From Hominenteromicrobium sp900549945 (GTDB lineage Bacteria; Bacillota; Clostridia; Oscillospirales; Acutalibacteraceae), in contig CABRNK010000004.1 of assembly GCA_902472305.1 (NCBI GenBank), forward strand, positions 1-64,000: a DNA stretch of 64,000 nucleotides. The letters run 5' to 3'. Under the pieces are notes generated by a model. It did no database searches, was not told the origin of the DNA, and saw only the letters and a list, made by a program, of their open reading frames with translations. Positions 53,550 through 60,977 of this stretch are shown one piece after another. Position numbers and translations under genes: made by a program. Position 1 is the stretch's first letter. Every line of letters starts with the position of its first letter.

Positions 53550-53783
53550 TATCGACTGGGCTTACGCGACAAAAAAAGATACCCGTTGAAAATGAAAAAT
53601 TCCGGGGCCGTTTTCGCATTATAATTTATTCATTTTTATTTTCTTGGGGTCCCCTTTTTGTAAAAGAGGACGATCCTGAAAAAACAGTTTAAATGCTGGA
53701 ATTTATGACATGAAAATAGCCGACGGTCTCACCATGCAACAGAGCTGTCGCGGCAGATCCGCACTTAAACCAGATTAGGAGAA

Positions 53784-54035
53784 TCAATTCTCAAATTGCG
53801 CTTTAATCCGCTCATTTACCCGAGCGTCCATCCCATCCGGCAGCAGCACTAGATCTTCTTCCAAAATGGAAATCTCTGCGATGTCATCTTTTTCACCGTA
53901 TTGCGGAAAGTTTACTAACCAGTATCCCTCCGTGCGTTGTTCCAGACAAATCCAACCCTGCATCCCTTTGTGCACACCATCTTGTGCGTACTTCTCTTTT
54001 TCAACTATCACTTCAACACAATCCATCATTTTCAT
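53784..54035 (-). CDS. DUF4926-like putative immunity protein (83 aa)
   Basis: A small beta-rich SH3-like protein (MDCVEVIVEKEKYAQDGVHK, GMQGWICLEQ, YWLVNFPQYG, EISILEEDLVLLPDG) with the DUF4926 pattern. ATG 54035 was chosen because GGAGG lies 8 nt upstream, inside the last codons of the preceding gene; the two are separated by one base. DUF4926 proteins are often encoded beside DUF6883 proteins, which supports a toxin-neutralising role. That role is inference. Confidence 0.7.
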   Translation of the reverse strand: MKMMDCVEVIVEKEKYAQDGVHKGMQGWICLEQRTEGYWLVNFPQYGEKDDIAEISILEEDLVLLPDGMDARVNERIKAQFEN

Positions 54036-54036
54036 T

Positions 54037-54678
54037 TTATTTACCTCCATAAGGTGTCGTAAGTTTGAGGAGTCCATTTGGGTAAACCATCCAACCGGAT
54101 AAAAACGAAACCATTTTACCGCTGCCTTTTCTGGGTATTTCAATCCGAATGCTGATTCGCTGTCCATCTTTATTTAATTTTCCAAGCGTATAATCTCCTG
54201 CAATATACTTTTCAAGAGCCTGCTTTTCTATTTCTGCTTGCAGCCACCGCGCGTCGGCAACCGTATAGCCCCAGCTTTCAAAGGCCCTGTTCTTTCCATG
54301 CTGATAAACATTGTCAGTGTCAAATAAGTAGGGATCAAATTTGCTGTAATCGCTGTATGTCGTTGCATCCATTAAAACCACCGTGTAATCAATTGGGTCT
54401 AAAGTACAGTGACAGAAAGGATGATGCGGCCACGTGGGCGACTTGCTTTTCAGAAACCAGCAGCCGTCCAGCTTTAAGCATACATCACAATGGTTTTTTC
54501 CTTCTGGATGGTGTGTCCACCGAATCCAGTCTGGCGTGGCAGATTTCTGAACAAAGAGGAAAACGGGCCATCGTTTGTGATAACTGCCGTTCACTTCTGG
54601 CAGAGCTGGCAAAGATTTCGATACGGGTGATAGCTTATCATATGGCAAAACGTAACCACATGCTTTCTGGATATACAT
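54037..54678 (-). CDS. MuF-like fragment with C-terminal DUF6883 domain, putative toxin (213 aa)
   Basis: The N-terminal half contains HCDVCLKLDGCWF and PTWPHHPFCHCTLDPIDY, the Cys/His pattern at the end of phage MuF/SPP1-gp7 minor head proteins. The C-terminal half (KFDPYLFDTDNVYQHGKNRA, GYTVADARWLQAEIEKQAL, GKLNKDGQRISIRIEIPRKG, WMVYPNGLLKLTTPYGG) follows the DUF6883 pattern. Phage MuF proteins carrying C-terminal toxin domains are known. Here only the end of the head protein remains. ATG 54678 follows AGGAG by 9 nt. It is coupled to the DUF4926 gene. Base composition is lower in G+C than the neighbours, suggesting transfer. Confidence 0.65.
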   Translation of the reverse strand: MYIQKACGYVLPYDKLSPVSKSLPALPEVNGSYHKRWPVFLFVQKSATPDWIRWTHHPEGKNHCDVCLKLDGCWFLKSKSPTWPHHPFCHCTLDPIDYTVVLMDATTYSDYSKFDPYLFDTDNVYQHGKNRAFESWGYTVADARWLQAEIEKQALEKYIAGDYTLGKLNKDGQRISIRIEIPRKGSGKMVSFLSGWMVYPNGLLKLTTPYGGK

Positions 54679-54698
54679 TTAAACCATCTCCTATTGAA

Positions 54699-54863
54699 TG
54701 ATAAGAACAAAAAAGTCCTTTCACGAATAGGCTGAAAACAAGCAAAGGTTGCCCCAAAATAGGAAACTATTTTTAAATATTCACAAATTATTTACAAATA
54801 CAGTTTGTACAACCAGCCGAAAGGCGTCGAACCTAACTTGATTCGACGCCTTTCGATAAATGG
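54699..54863. repeat. Direct repeat, right copy (165 bp), ending at tRNA-Gln CCA
   Basis: Right copy of the 53302-53465 block. It lies between the putative toxin gene and tRNA-Gln, with its outer end coinciding with the complement of the tRNA's CCA (54861-54863). The inner hairpin is preserved (54818-54856) with compensating changes (GAACC/GATTC against GAGCC/GGTTC), a sign that pairing is under selection. Confidence 0.85.
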
Positions 54864-54935
54864 CTGGGCTGGCGGGATTCGAACCCACGGGTGACGGAGT
54901 CAAAGTCCGTTGCCTTACCGCTTGGCGACAGCCCA
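54861..54935 (-). tRNA. tRNA-Gln (TTG)
   Basis: Minus-strand cloverleaf: acceptor TGGGCTG/CAGCCCA, D arm CGCCAAGCGGTAAGGC, anticodon loop CTTTGAC (anticodon TTG) on stem ACGGA/TCCGT, T loop GGTTCGAATCC, encoded CCA. The repeat-flanked cassette is attached to its 3' end. Confidence 0.95.
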
Positions 54936-54967
54936 ATATGCAGTTTTCTCTAGCAGGAGACTGCAAA

Positions 54968-54996
54968 AGTATAGCACATTTTTGCCCGATAGTCAA
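54968..54996 (-). promoter_or_regulatory. Promoter of tRNA-Gln
   Basis: On the minus strand, TTGACT (54996-54991), 17-bp spacer, TATACT (54973-54968), about 33 bp before the tRNA. Confidence 0.85.
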
Positions 54997-55016
54997 ACAC
55001 TTTCCATAAAACAACG

Positions 55017-55046
55017 GCCCCGCCGCGGTGTTTTCCGCGGCGGGGC
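55017..55046 (-). terminator. Terminator of the DUF1015 gene
   Basis: Perfect 12-bp stem GCCCCGCCGCGG (55017-55028) with 55035-55046 and a 6-nt loop; the minus strand continues GTTGTTTTATGG. Confidence 0.75.
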
Positions 55047-55063
55047 TGCTTTGCGTGTGCCGG

Positions 55064-56365
55064 TCAGTCCTCGATGGGCGCCTCGAGACTGTTCATCACA
55101 AGTCCGGTGATGAGCTTCGGGTAAAAATATGTCGATTTCTGCGGCATCTTTTCGCCTGCGGCGGCGACGGCGCCGATTTCCTCGACGCGTGTCGGGTTCA
55201 GCAGAAACGCACACTGGCTTTCGCCGGCCTGCACGCTCTCGAGCGCTTCATCCGCGGAGCGGGTGTAGGTCAGGTTTTTCTGGTTCGCCATATTTTCCTT
55301 GTCGATGCCGAGCACGCGCTCCAGAACGAGCGTGTGCAGCACGCTGACATCCAGACCGCGGGAGGCATCGCTCTTTTCCGGCAGGAAATCCGCCATGACG
55401 GCTGGATCCCGGAGTGTGAGCAGCGTGTAGGCGAGTGCGCCGTCCCGCTTTGCGGCGAATACAAACGACTTTTTGCCCGCGTCGTAGTCGGCCTTGAGGC
55501 GCGGCTCAACCGCGTCCCGGCCGGGAAGCGGCTCAATGTCGAAGTATTCCGCGCTGCCGGAAAGCACCTGCTCTGCCGAAAAATCCGGCAGGCCGCGCAC
55601 GAGGCGGTGCGTGGGGAACACAAGGAGGCCGGGGTGCGCCATATCGACGAGCATCATCATAACAAATTCACTGCCCGGCGCCCAAACGGCGTTTTCGCGG
55701 CAGTAGTTCCGGTAGTTGATCGCTGTCTCATAGCGGTGGTGGCCGTCCGCGATATACAGCTTGCGCGCGGCAAAATCGCTGCGGAATGCCTCGATGGCAA
55801 GCGCGTCGTTGACAATCCACAGGCGGTGCGTCACGAGGCCGTCGGAAAATTCACACCGAGGTGTGCCGCTCGAAAGGCGGTCGATACGGCGCTGGGTCTC
55901 GCCGGTGTCGTCCATATAAAGGGAATAAATCTGGCTGAAATTGCAGTTGGTCGCCTGCATCAGGTTGAAGCGGTCCTGCTTGGCTTTGGAGAGCGTCTCC
56001 TCATGCGGCAGCACGACGCCCGCGCTGAAATCCTCCACGCGGACAAGACTGATGATGCCCTTGAGCGAGCGTTTCTCGCCGTGGTCGACGCCGGTGAGAA
56101 ATTCTTCCTCGTAGATGTAGATGCCCGCGTCGTCGTCGCAGTGCAGCGTGCCGTTCGAAAGCCAGCCGCGCAGCGTTTTCCCGGCGTCGCCGTAGGGATC
56201 CTCGCCCTTCGGCAGCTCGAGCCGGATGACGTTGTGCGGGTTGCGCGCGAGGTATTCGGCGCGCTCCGCGTCGCTGATGATGTCGTAGGGCGGGCAGGTC
56301 AGCTCTGCTGGAGAGCCGGCCGCGGCAGTATAGCGCATGGCGTGAAAAGCCTTGATGTCGGCCAT
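55064..56365 (-). CDS. DUF1015 family protein (433 aa)
   Basis: A full-length DUF1015 protein. Family blocks are intact: start IKAFHAMRYTAAAGSPAELT then CPPYDIISDAERAEYLARNP, PHNVIRLELPKGEDPY, the IADGHHRYETAINYRN motif and ESQCAFLLNPTRVEE. It is soluble and cytoplasmic. The family's biochemical role is not settled; a link to serine or phosphoserine metabolism has been suggested from gene neighbourhoods. It is monocistronic here, between tRNA-Gln and the third sugar importer. Confidence 0.88.
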   Translation of the reverse strand: MADIKAFHAMRYTAAAGSPAELTCPPYDIISDAERAEYLARNPHNVIRLELPKGEDPYGDAGKTLRGWLSNGTLHCDDDAGIYIYEEEFLTGVDHGEKRSLKGIISLVRVEDFSAGVVLPHEETLSKAKQDRFNLMQATNCNFSQIYSLYMDDTGETQRRIDRLSSGTPRCEFSDGLVTHRLWIVNDALAIEAFRSDFAARKLYIADGHHRYETAINYRNYCRENAVWAPGSEFVMMMLVDMAHPGLLVFPTHRLVRGLPDFSAEQVLSGSAEYFDIEPLPGRDAVEPRLKADYDAGKKSFVFAAKRDGALAYTLLTLRDPAVMADFLPEKSDASRGLDVSVLHTLVLERVLGIDKENMANQKNLTYTRSADEALESVQAGESQCAFLLNPTRVEEIGAVAAAGEKMPQKSTYFYPKLITGLVMNSLEAPIED

Positions 56366-56710
56366 AGTGGTTTCATCCCTTCAATCTTTTTCTAAATTGT
56401 AGCGCAGGGCTCGGCGGTGTGTCAAGCGCGAATGTGAAAGCAATGTGTTAAAGGGCGGTAAAAAACGGGCGGCGCGCAAGGAAGGCCGTGCCTGTGCGAA
56501 AATTTCGTAAACTTGAGACGAATTTTACGCGATGCGGGCGGAGCATAACGAAAAATAGAGAAACATAAAGGGTGCGAAATACGCACAGAACTTCGAAGAA
56601 AAAACCAAAGACAAATGGATGAAATATCAATAGAAATAAAGGGATAGGGGAAAATACCACGATAATTCTAAATTGAAAATAAAAAAACAGTGCTTTTTGA
56701 TATTTTACTC
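56366..56710. other. Intergenic region with an imperfect dyad
   Basis: No gene seen. An imperfect inverted repeat CGAAAATTTCGT / ACGAATTTTACG (56497-56530, 10 of 12 matches) could be an operator for the importer operon. The rest is AT-rich. Confidence 0.35.
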
Positions 56711-56740
56711 TTGACAAGCGCGGAGAAACATGCGTATAAT
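56711..56740 (+). promoter_or_regulatory. Promoter of the third sugar ABC operon
   Basis: TTGACA at 56711-56716, 18-bp spacer, TATAAT at 56735-56740, both consensus. The leader to ATG 56851 is about 100 nt. Confidence 0.85.
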
Positions 56741-56850
56741 TATGGCGTAATAAATGAGTAGCAAAAGTAAACAAATAGAGAGATCGAGAAAATGCGGCAA
56801 ATGGCTCTGCGGAGCTTGCATATTACATTCAAAGGGAAGGAAGTAAGAAA

Positions 56851-58155
56851 ATGAAGCGAAGAATCATGGCGGCCCTGCTGGCTGCGGCGATGCTGCTTTC
56901 TGTGGCCGCGTGCAGCAGCGGCGGCGAAAGCAGCGCGGGCGGAGAGGCGCAGGAAAGCACCGGCGGCGCGGCGGGAACAACGGAGAGCACAGCCGGCGAG
57001 GGTGCGGCGGACGGCGACACGGGCCTCACGTACGACGGCGAGGAGGTTGTGCTCAAGGAGCAGATCGTCCCCGAGTTCGAAAAGCAGTTCCCGAACATCC
57101 ACGTCAAGCTGGTCCGAATGCCGTATGACGGCCTGAAGCAGCAGGTGATTCAGGGCGTTTCCAGCGGAACAGCACCGGATTTGATGCGCATGGACATCAT
57201 CTGGGTCACAGAGTTCGCGAAGCTCGGCGCGCTGGTGCCTGTGGACGACCTGCCCGGTTTTGCCGAAATGAAGGAAACGCTGTTTGAGGGGCCGTTGAGC
57301 ACCAATTACTACGAGGGCAAGTATTACGGCCTGCCGCTGAACACGAACTGCCTCAGCGGCGCGTGGAGCAAGACGATGCTCGATCAGCTCGGCCTGACGG
57401 AGGTCCCCAAAACGTACGACGACATGCTCGCGCTCAAGGATCAGCTAAAGGAGGGCCAGTACCTCTTTGCGACGGAGGACACGAACACGTGGGCGACCGC
57501 GCCGCTGTTCTATTCGCTGGGCGGCACGTACACGAACGAGGACTACACGAAGGCGAGCGGCTACCTGAACGGCGAGGCGAGCGTCAAGGCGCTGGAAACG
57601 ATCGTACAGTGGTATGACGAGGGCATCCTCGGGCCGGCGACGATGGCCGGTAAGCCGGACGTTTCGAACGGTGTTTTCCGCGGCGAATATCTCCTGACGT
57701 ATCAGGGCCCGTGGTTCTACACGAACAACAAGGAGGAGGACATCGCCAAGGTGCAGGCCGGCCTGCTTCCGGCGGGCGACGCCGGTTCGATGACGGTTGT
57801 CGGCGGCGAGGACCTCTGCATGTTCACGAGCGGCAAGAATCAGGAGGCCGCGTGGGTATTCGCGCGCTTCCTGATGGGCGAGTTTGCCCAAAAGGCACAG
57901 GCGCTGGGCGGCGGCCGCCTGATCCCGACCGTGAAGGAGTTTGCGAATTCTGAGGAGGTCATGGCCGTCGAGAACATGGACGTCTACGTCGAGCAGCTCG
58001 AAAATGCAGTTTCGAGAACACCGCACCCGGCTTGGGAAAAGATGTCCGATAAGATCATGAAGCTTTTCCAGAGCTGCCTGCGCCACGAGGTGGAGCCGAG
58101 AGCTGCGCTCGATAAGCTCGCGCCGGAAATCGACGCGCTGCTGGCGGAGAAATAA
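56851..58155 (+). CDS. Sugar ABC transporter substrate-binding lipoprotein (434 aa)
   Basis: Signal peptide with lipobox SVAAC (Cys21) and a long Gly/Ser/Ala/Glu linker, then a MalE/UgpB-type (family 1) binding fold: EQIVPEFEKQFPNIHVKLVR, VSSGTAPDLMRMDIIWVTEF, YGLPLNTNCLSGAWSKTMLD and ARFLMGEFAQKAQALGGGR. GGGAAGGAAG precedes ATG 56851. The first beta strand expected before the EQIVPEFE helix is hard to see, so the mature N terminus may be shortened. With permeases 58233 and 59185 it forms an importer without its own ATPase. Confidence 0.9.
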   Translation: MKRRIMAALLAAAMLLSVAACSSGGESSAGGEAQESTGGAAGTTESTAGEGAADGDTGLTYDGEEVVLKEQIVPEFEKQFPNIHVKLVRMPYDGLKQQVIQGVSSGTAPDLMRMDIIWVTEFAKLGALVPVDDLPGFAEMKETLFEGPLSTNYYEGKYYGLPLNTNCLSGAWSKTMLDQLGLTEVPKTYDDMLALKDQLKEGQYLFATEDTNTWATAPLFYSLGGTYTNEDYTKASGYLNGEASVKALETIVQWYDEGILGPATMAGKPDVSNGVFRGEYLLTYQGPWFYTNNKEEDIAKVQAGLLPAGDAGSMTVVGGEDLCMFTSGKNQEAAWVFARFLMGEFAQKAQALGGGRLIPTVKEFANSEEVMAVENMDVYVEQLENAVSRTPHPAWEKMSDKIMKLFQSCLRHEVEPRAALDKLAPEIDALLAEK

Positions 58156-58162
58156 TGCGGAA

Positions 58163-58205
58163 ATAAAGGCGTGGCCGGCGCTTTCCGGACACGCCTTTAT
58201 TTTTC
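58163..58205 (+). terminator. Intra-operon terminator/attenuator after the binding protein
   Basis: Perfect 11-bp stem ATAAAGGCGTG (58163-58173) with 58190-58200, inner CCGG/CCGG pairing, followed by TTTTC. The third hairpin of its kind in the window at the binding-protein/permease boundary. Confidence 0.7.
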
Positions 58206-58232
58206 AAGCGGGATAATAAGGAGGAATGTCAC

Positions 58233-59171
58233 GTGAAAAAGGACGCGCTTTCGGTGCGGTTCCGAAGAGGGCTGCGTCAGTGGGCGGCGGTGCTGCCGTT
58301 TATCTCGGTGGGGCTGATGCTGTTTGTGGTCTTTGTGCTGTACCCGCAGATCAAGAATATCTACATCGCCTTTACGGATTACAGCATCATGCCCGGCGCA
58401 GAGACGCCCTTTGTGTTTTTCGATAATTTCAAGCGGGCCTTTGAGGGCATGTTCGAGCAGGGAACGGACGCCTATTATTTCTGGATCTCGTTTCGGAACA
58501 ACCTGCTCGCCGTTCTGGTCACCGTGCCGGGGCAGCTCATCCTCGGCCTGCTGGTCGCGGTGATGATCCACAACATCCGGTTTGGAAAAAACGCATATAA
58601 GATCATGTTCTACATCGCCGTGATCTGCGACTGGGTCGTCGTGGCCAATATTTTCGATTACATCTTCCAGCCGGATAACGGCAGCCTCGTCAACTACGTG
58701 CTGCTTAAGCTGCACATCATCTCCGAGCCGATCGCGTGGCTTCAGGAAACGTGGAGCGGCAATCTCGTGATCTGGGTGTTCAGCATCTGGAAGGGCTTCG
58801 GCTGGGTCATGATCATCTACACGGCGGCGCTGCAGGGCATTCCGAACGACCTGTACGAGGCCGCGACGATCGACGGCGCTTCCACGATCGATAAATTCTT
58901 CCACATCACGCTGCCGAGCATCCGTGGCACGACCTTCTATCTTCTGATCAATCTGATCAACGGCGCGATGAACATCTTCATTCAGGTGTTTCTGCTCACC
59001 AAAGGCAACCCGGTCGGCACGACCGACGTCATGATGAACTACATATACACGCGGGCCTTCAATTACTTTGAATTCGGCTATGCGGCGGCCTGCGGCCTGA
59101 TGATGGGCGTCTTTGTGTTCACAACGTCGATGTTCCTCAAGCGCTACCTGCGCTACGGGCAGGATCAATGA
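58233..59171 (+). CDS. Sugar ABC transporter permease, MalF/UgpA type (312 aa)
   Basis: GTG start at 58233, 10 nt after AGGAGG (the ATG at 58226 is out of frame). Six helices and EAA loop EAATIDGASTIDKFFHITLP at about residue 209. Pairs with the 59185 permease. Confidence 0.9.
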   Translation: MKKDALSVRFRRGLRQWAAVLPFISVGLMLFVVFVLYPQIKNIYIAFTDYSIMPGAETPFVFFDNFKRAFEGMFEQGTDAYYFWISFRNNLLAVLVTVPGQLILGLLVAVMIHNIRFGKNAYKIMFYIAVICDWVVVANIFDYIFQPDNGSLVNYVLLKLHIISEPIAWLQETWSGNLVIWVFSIWKGFGWVMIIYTAALQGIPNDLYEAATIDGASTIDKFFHITLPSIRGTTFYLLINLINGAMNIFIQVFLLTKGNPVGTTDVMMNYIYTRAFNYFEFGYAAACGLMMGVFVFTTSMFLKRYLRYGQDQ

Positions 59172-59184
59172 GAGGGGGAGAAAC

Positions 59185-60024
59185 ATGAAAAAAGGAAAAA
59201 TTATTTCGCAGGCCGTGCTGCATGCGGTTCTGATCGTCCTCGCGGTCATCTGCCTCACGCCGTTTCTCTCCATGGTTTCCTCATCCTTCATGGACATCCG
59301 CGGCGTTCTGCCGGATGTACCGGTCATTTTCCCAGAAACGCCGCTCTACACGGAAAATTATGTCAAGGTATGGACGGCCAACAACTTTTCGCGGTATTTT
59401 GTGAATACCCTGCTGCTTTCCGCAGGCGGCCTCGTCGTCAACGTGGCGATCTCCATCTCGATGGCGTACAGCTTCTCGCGGTTTAAGTTTCCGGGAAGGG
59501 AGCTTCTCTTCAACGTCTTTCTGCTCACGATGATGGTGCCGGCGCAGCTCGCCCTGATCTCGCAGTACACCGTGCTTAACGGCCTGCATTTGATCGACAA
59601 TTACGCGGGCATCCTGCTGCTGTGGGGCGGCACCTGCGTGGCCGGCAACACGTTTTTCTACCGCGGCTTCTTTGAAAGCGTGCCGCGTGAGCTGGAGGAG
59701 TCGATGTTCCTCGACGGCGCCTCGCGCTTCGGCGTCTTGATCCACTGCATCATCCCGCTCAGCAAGCCGGCGATCGCAACCTCTGCGATCTTCGCGTTCA
59801 ACGGCTACTGGGGCGACCTGTTCAACATCCTGACTTTTGTAAAGACCGAGGAAAAGCGGACGCTTTCCGTCGCGCTGCAGCTCTTCCGCGGCCAGCACAC
59901 GACCGAATACGGCCTGATGTTCGCGGCCTCCGTGATCGTCGTCATCCCGGTCATCGTGATCTTTATCATCTTCCAAAAGCAGTTCATGAAACAGGGGCTG
60001 ATGGAGGGCGCCGTCAAGGGCTGA
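59185..60024 (+). CDS. Sugar ABC transporter permease, MalG/UgpE type (279 aa)
   Basis: Six helices with EAA loop ESMFLDGASRFGVLIHCIIP (about residue 172) and C-terminal FIIFQKQFMKQGLMEGAVKG. GAGGGGGAG precedes ATG 59185, 13 nt after the first permease stop. A GC-rich hairpin (60053-60071) follows before the ThuA gene. Confidence 0.9.
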   Translation: MKKGKIISQAVLHAVLIVLAVICLTPFLSMVSSSFMDIRGVLPDVPVIFPETPLYTENYVKVWTANNFSRYFVNTLLLSAGGLVVNVAISISMAYSFSRFKFPGRELLFNVFLLTMMVPAQLALISQYTVLNGLHLIDNYAGILLLWGGTCVAGNTFFYRGFFESVPRELEESMFLDGASRFGVLIHCIIPLSKPAIATSAIFAFNGYWGDLFNILTFVKTEEKRTLSVALQLFRGQHTTEYGLMFAASVIVVIPVIVIFIIFQKQFMKQGLMEGAVKG

Positions 60025-60109
60025 CCGGCACGCCCCGCACAAAACAGAAAAACACGCGGCGGCGCCGCGTGAAAATCAAAGCATATTTTCAAAATAGGGA
60101 GGAAAGAAA

Positions 60110-60880
60110 ATGGCAATCAAGGTAACGGTATGGAACGAATACCTGCACGAGAAGCAGTTTGAGGAGGTGGCGGCGATCTACCCGAAGGGGATTCACGGCT
60201 GCATCGCGGAGTTTCTCGAAAAGGCGGGGATGGAAACAAAAGCGGCAACGCTCGAGGAGCCGGAGCACGGCCTGACGCAGGAAGTGCTGGAGGACACCGA
60301 CGTGCTGATCTGGTGGGGACACATGGCGCACGAGCGCGTGGCGGACGAGATCGTGGAGCGCGTGCACAAGCGCGTTTTGGACGGCATGGGTCTGATCGTG
60401 CTGCACTCGGGCCACGCGTCGAAGATTTTTCAGAAAGTCTGCGGGACGAACTCGGGCATGCTCAAGTGGCGCGAGGACGGCGAGAAGGAGATCCTGTGGG
60501 TGGTGGACCCGAGCCATCCGATCGCGGCGGGACTGGATGAAAAGATCATAATCCCGCACGAGGAGATGTACGGCGAGCACTTCAACATCCCGCAGCCGGA
60601 CGAGCAGGTGTTCATCAGCTGGTTCGAGGGCGGCGAGGTGTTCCGCAGCGGTTGCTGCTGGCACCGCGGCAAGGGGAAGGTGTTCTACTTCCGCCCGGGT
60701 CACGAGGTATTCCCGATCTACCATCAGGCGGAGATTCAGCAGGTGATCACGAATGCGGTGAAGTGGGCCGCGCCGATCGAGTTCGCAAAGGTTTCCTACG
60801 GCAATCCCCCGCCGGTCGTCGAGATCGCGGCGCAGGCGGCGGGCATCACGGGCAATCCCGGCCTGCACGAGCCGAAGTAA
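60110..60880 (+). CDS. ThuA-like trehalose-utilisation family protein (256 aa)
   Basis: Same family and layout as the 40201 protein: TVWNEYLHEKQ, DVLIWWGHMAHERVADEIVE, GLIVLHSGHASKIF, DPSHPIAAGLDEK, ISWFEGGEVFRSGCCWHRG and YFRPGHEVFPIYHQAEIQQV. GGGAGGAAAG precedes ATG 60110. It sits between the importer permeases and a Gfo/Idh oxidoreductase, the same three functions as the rhizobial thu operon. Codon use here is that of the main chromosome, so this is the resident copy and the island carries the second. Confidence 0.87.
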   Translation: MAIKVTVWNEYLHEKQFEEVAAIYPKGIHGCIAEFLEKAGMETKAATLEEPEHGLTQEVLEDTDVLIWWGHMAHERVADEIVERVHKRVLDGMGLIVLHSGHASKIFQKVCGTNSGMLKWREDGEKEILWVVDPSHPIAAGLDEKIIIPHEEMYGEHFNIPQPDEQVFISWFEGGEVFRSGCCWHRGKGKVFYFRPGHEVFPIYHQAEIQQVITNAVKWAAPIEFAKVSYGNPPPVVEIAAQAAGITGNPGLHEPK

Positions 60881-60977
60881 GGGGCGAAACGTGTTTATTG
60901 CAGAGCGGTAAGCGGGCCCGCGGGGCCCAGCGGTTGTATTGAAAAAACGCTTTCAGCGTACAGAAAGGAAAGACAGT

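Noticed and set aside
53302..54863. The two long repeats as insertion-sequence ends or a CRISPR-like repeat
   Set aside because: They are direct, not inverted, contain no transposase gene between them, and occur only twice at 164/165 bp with tRNA-adjacent content.
55028..56395. Plus-strand 455-codon frame opposite the DUF1015 gene
   Set aside because: The minus-strand protein shows all DUF1015 blocks; the plus frame begins inside its terminator.
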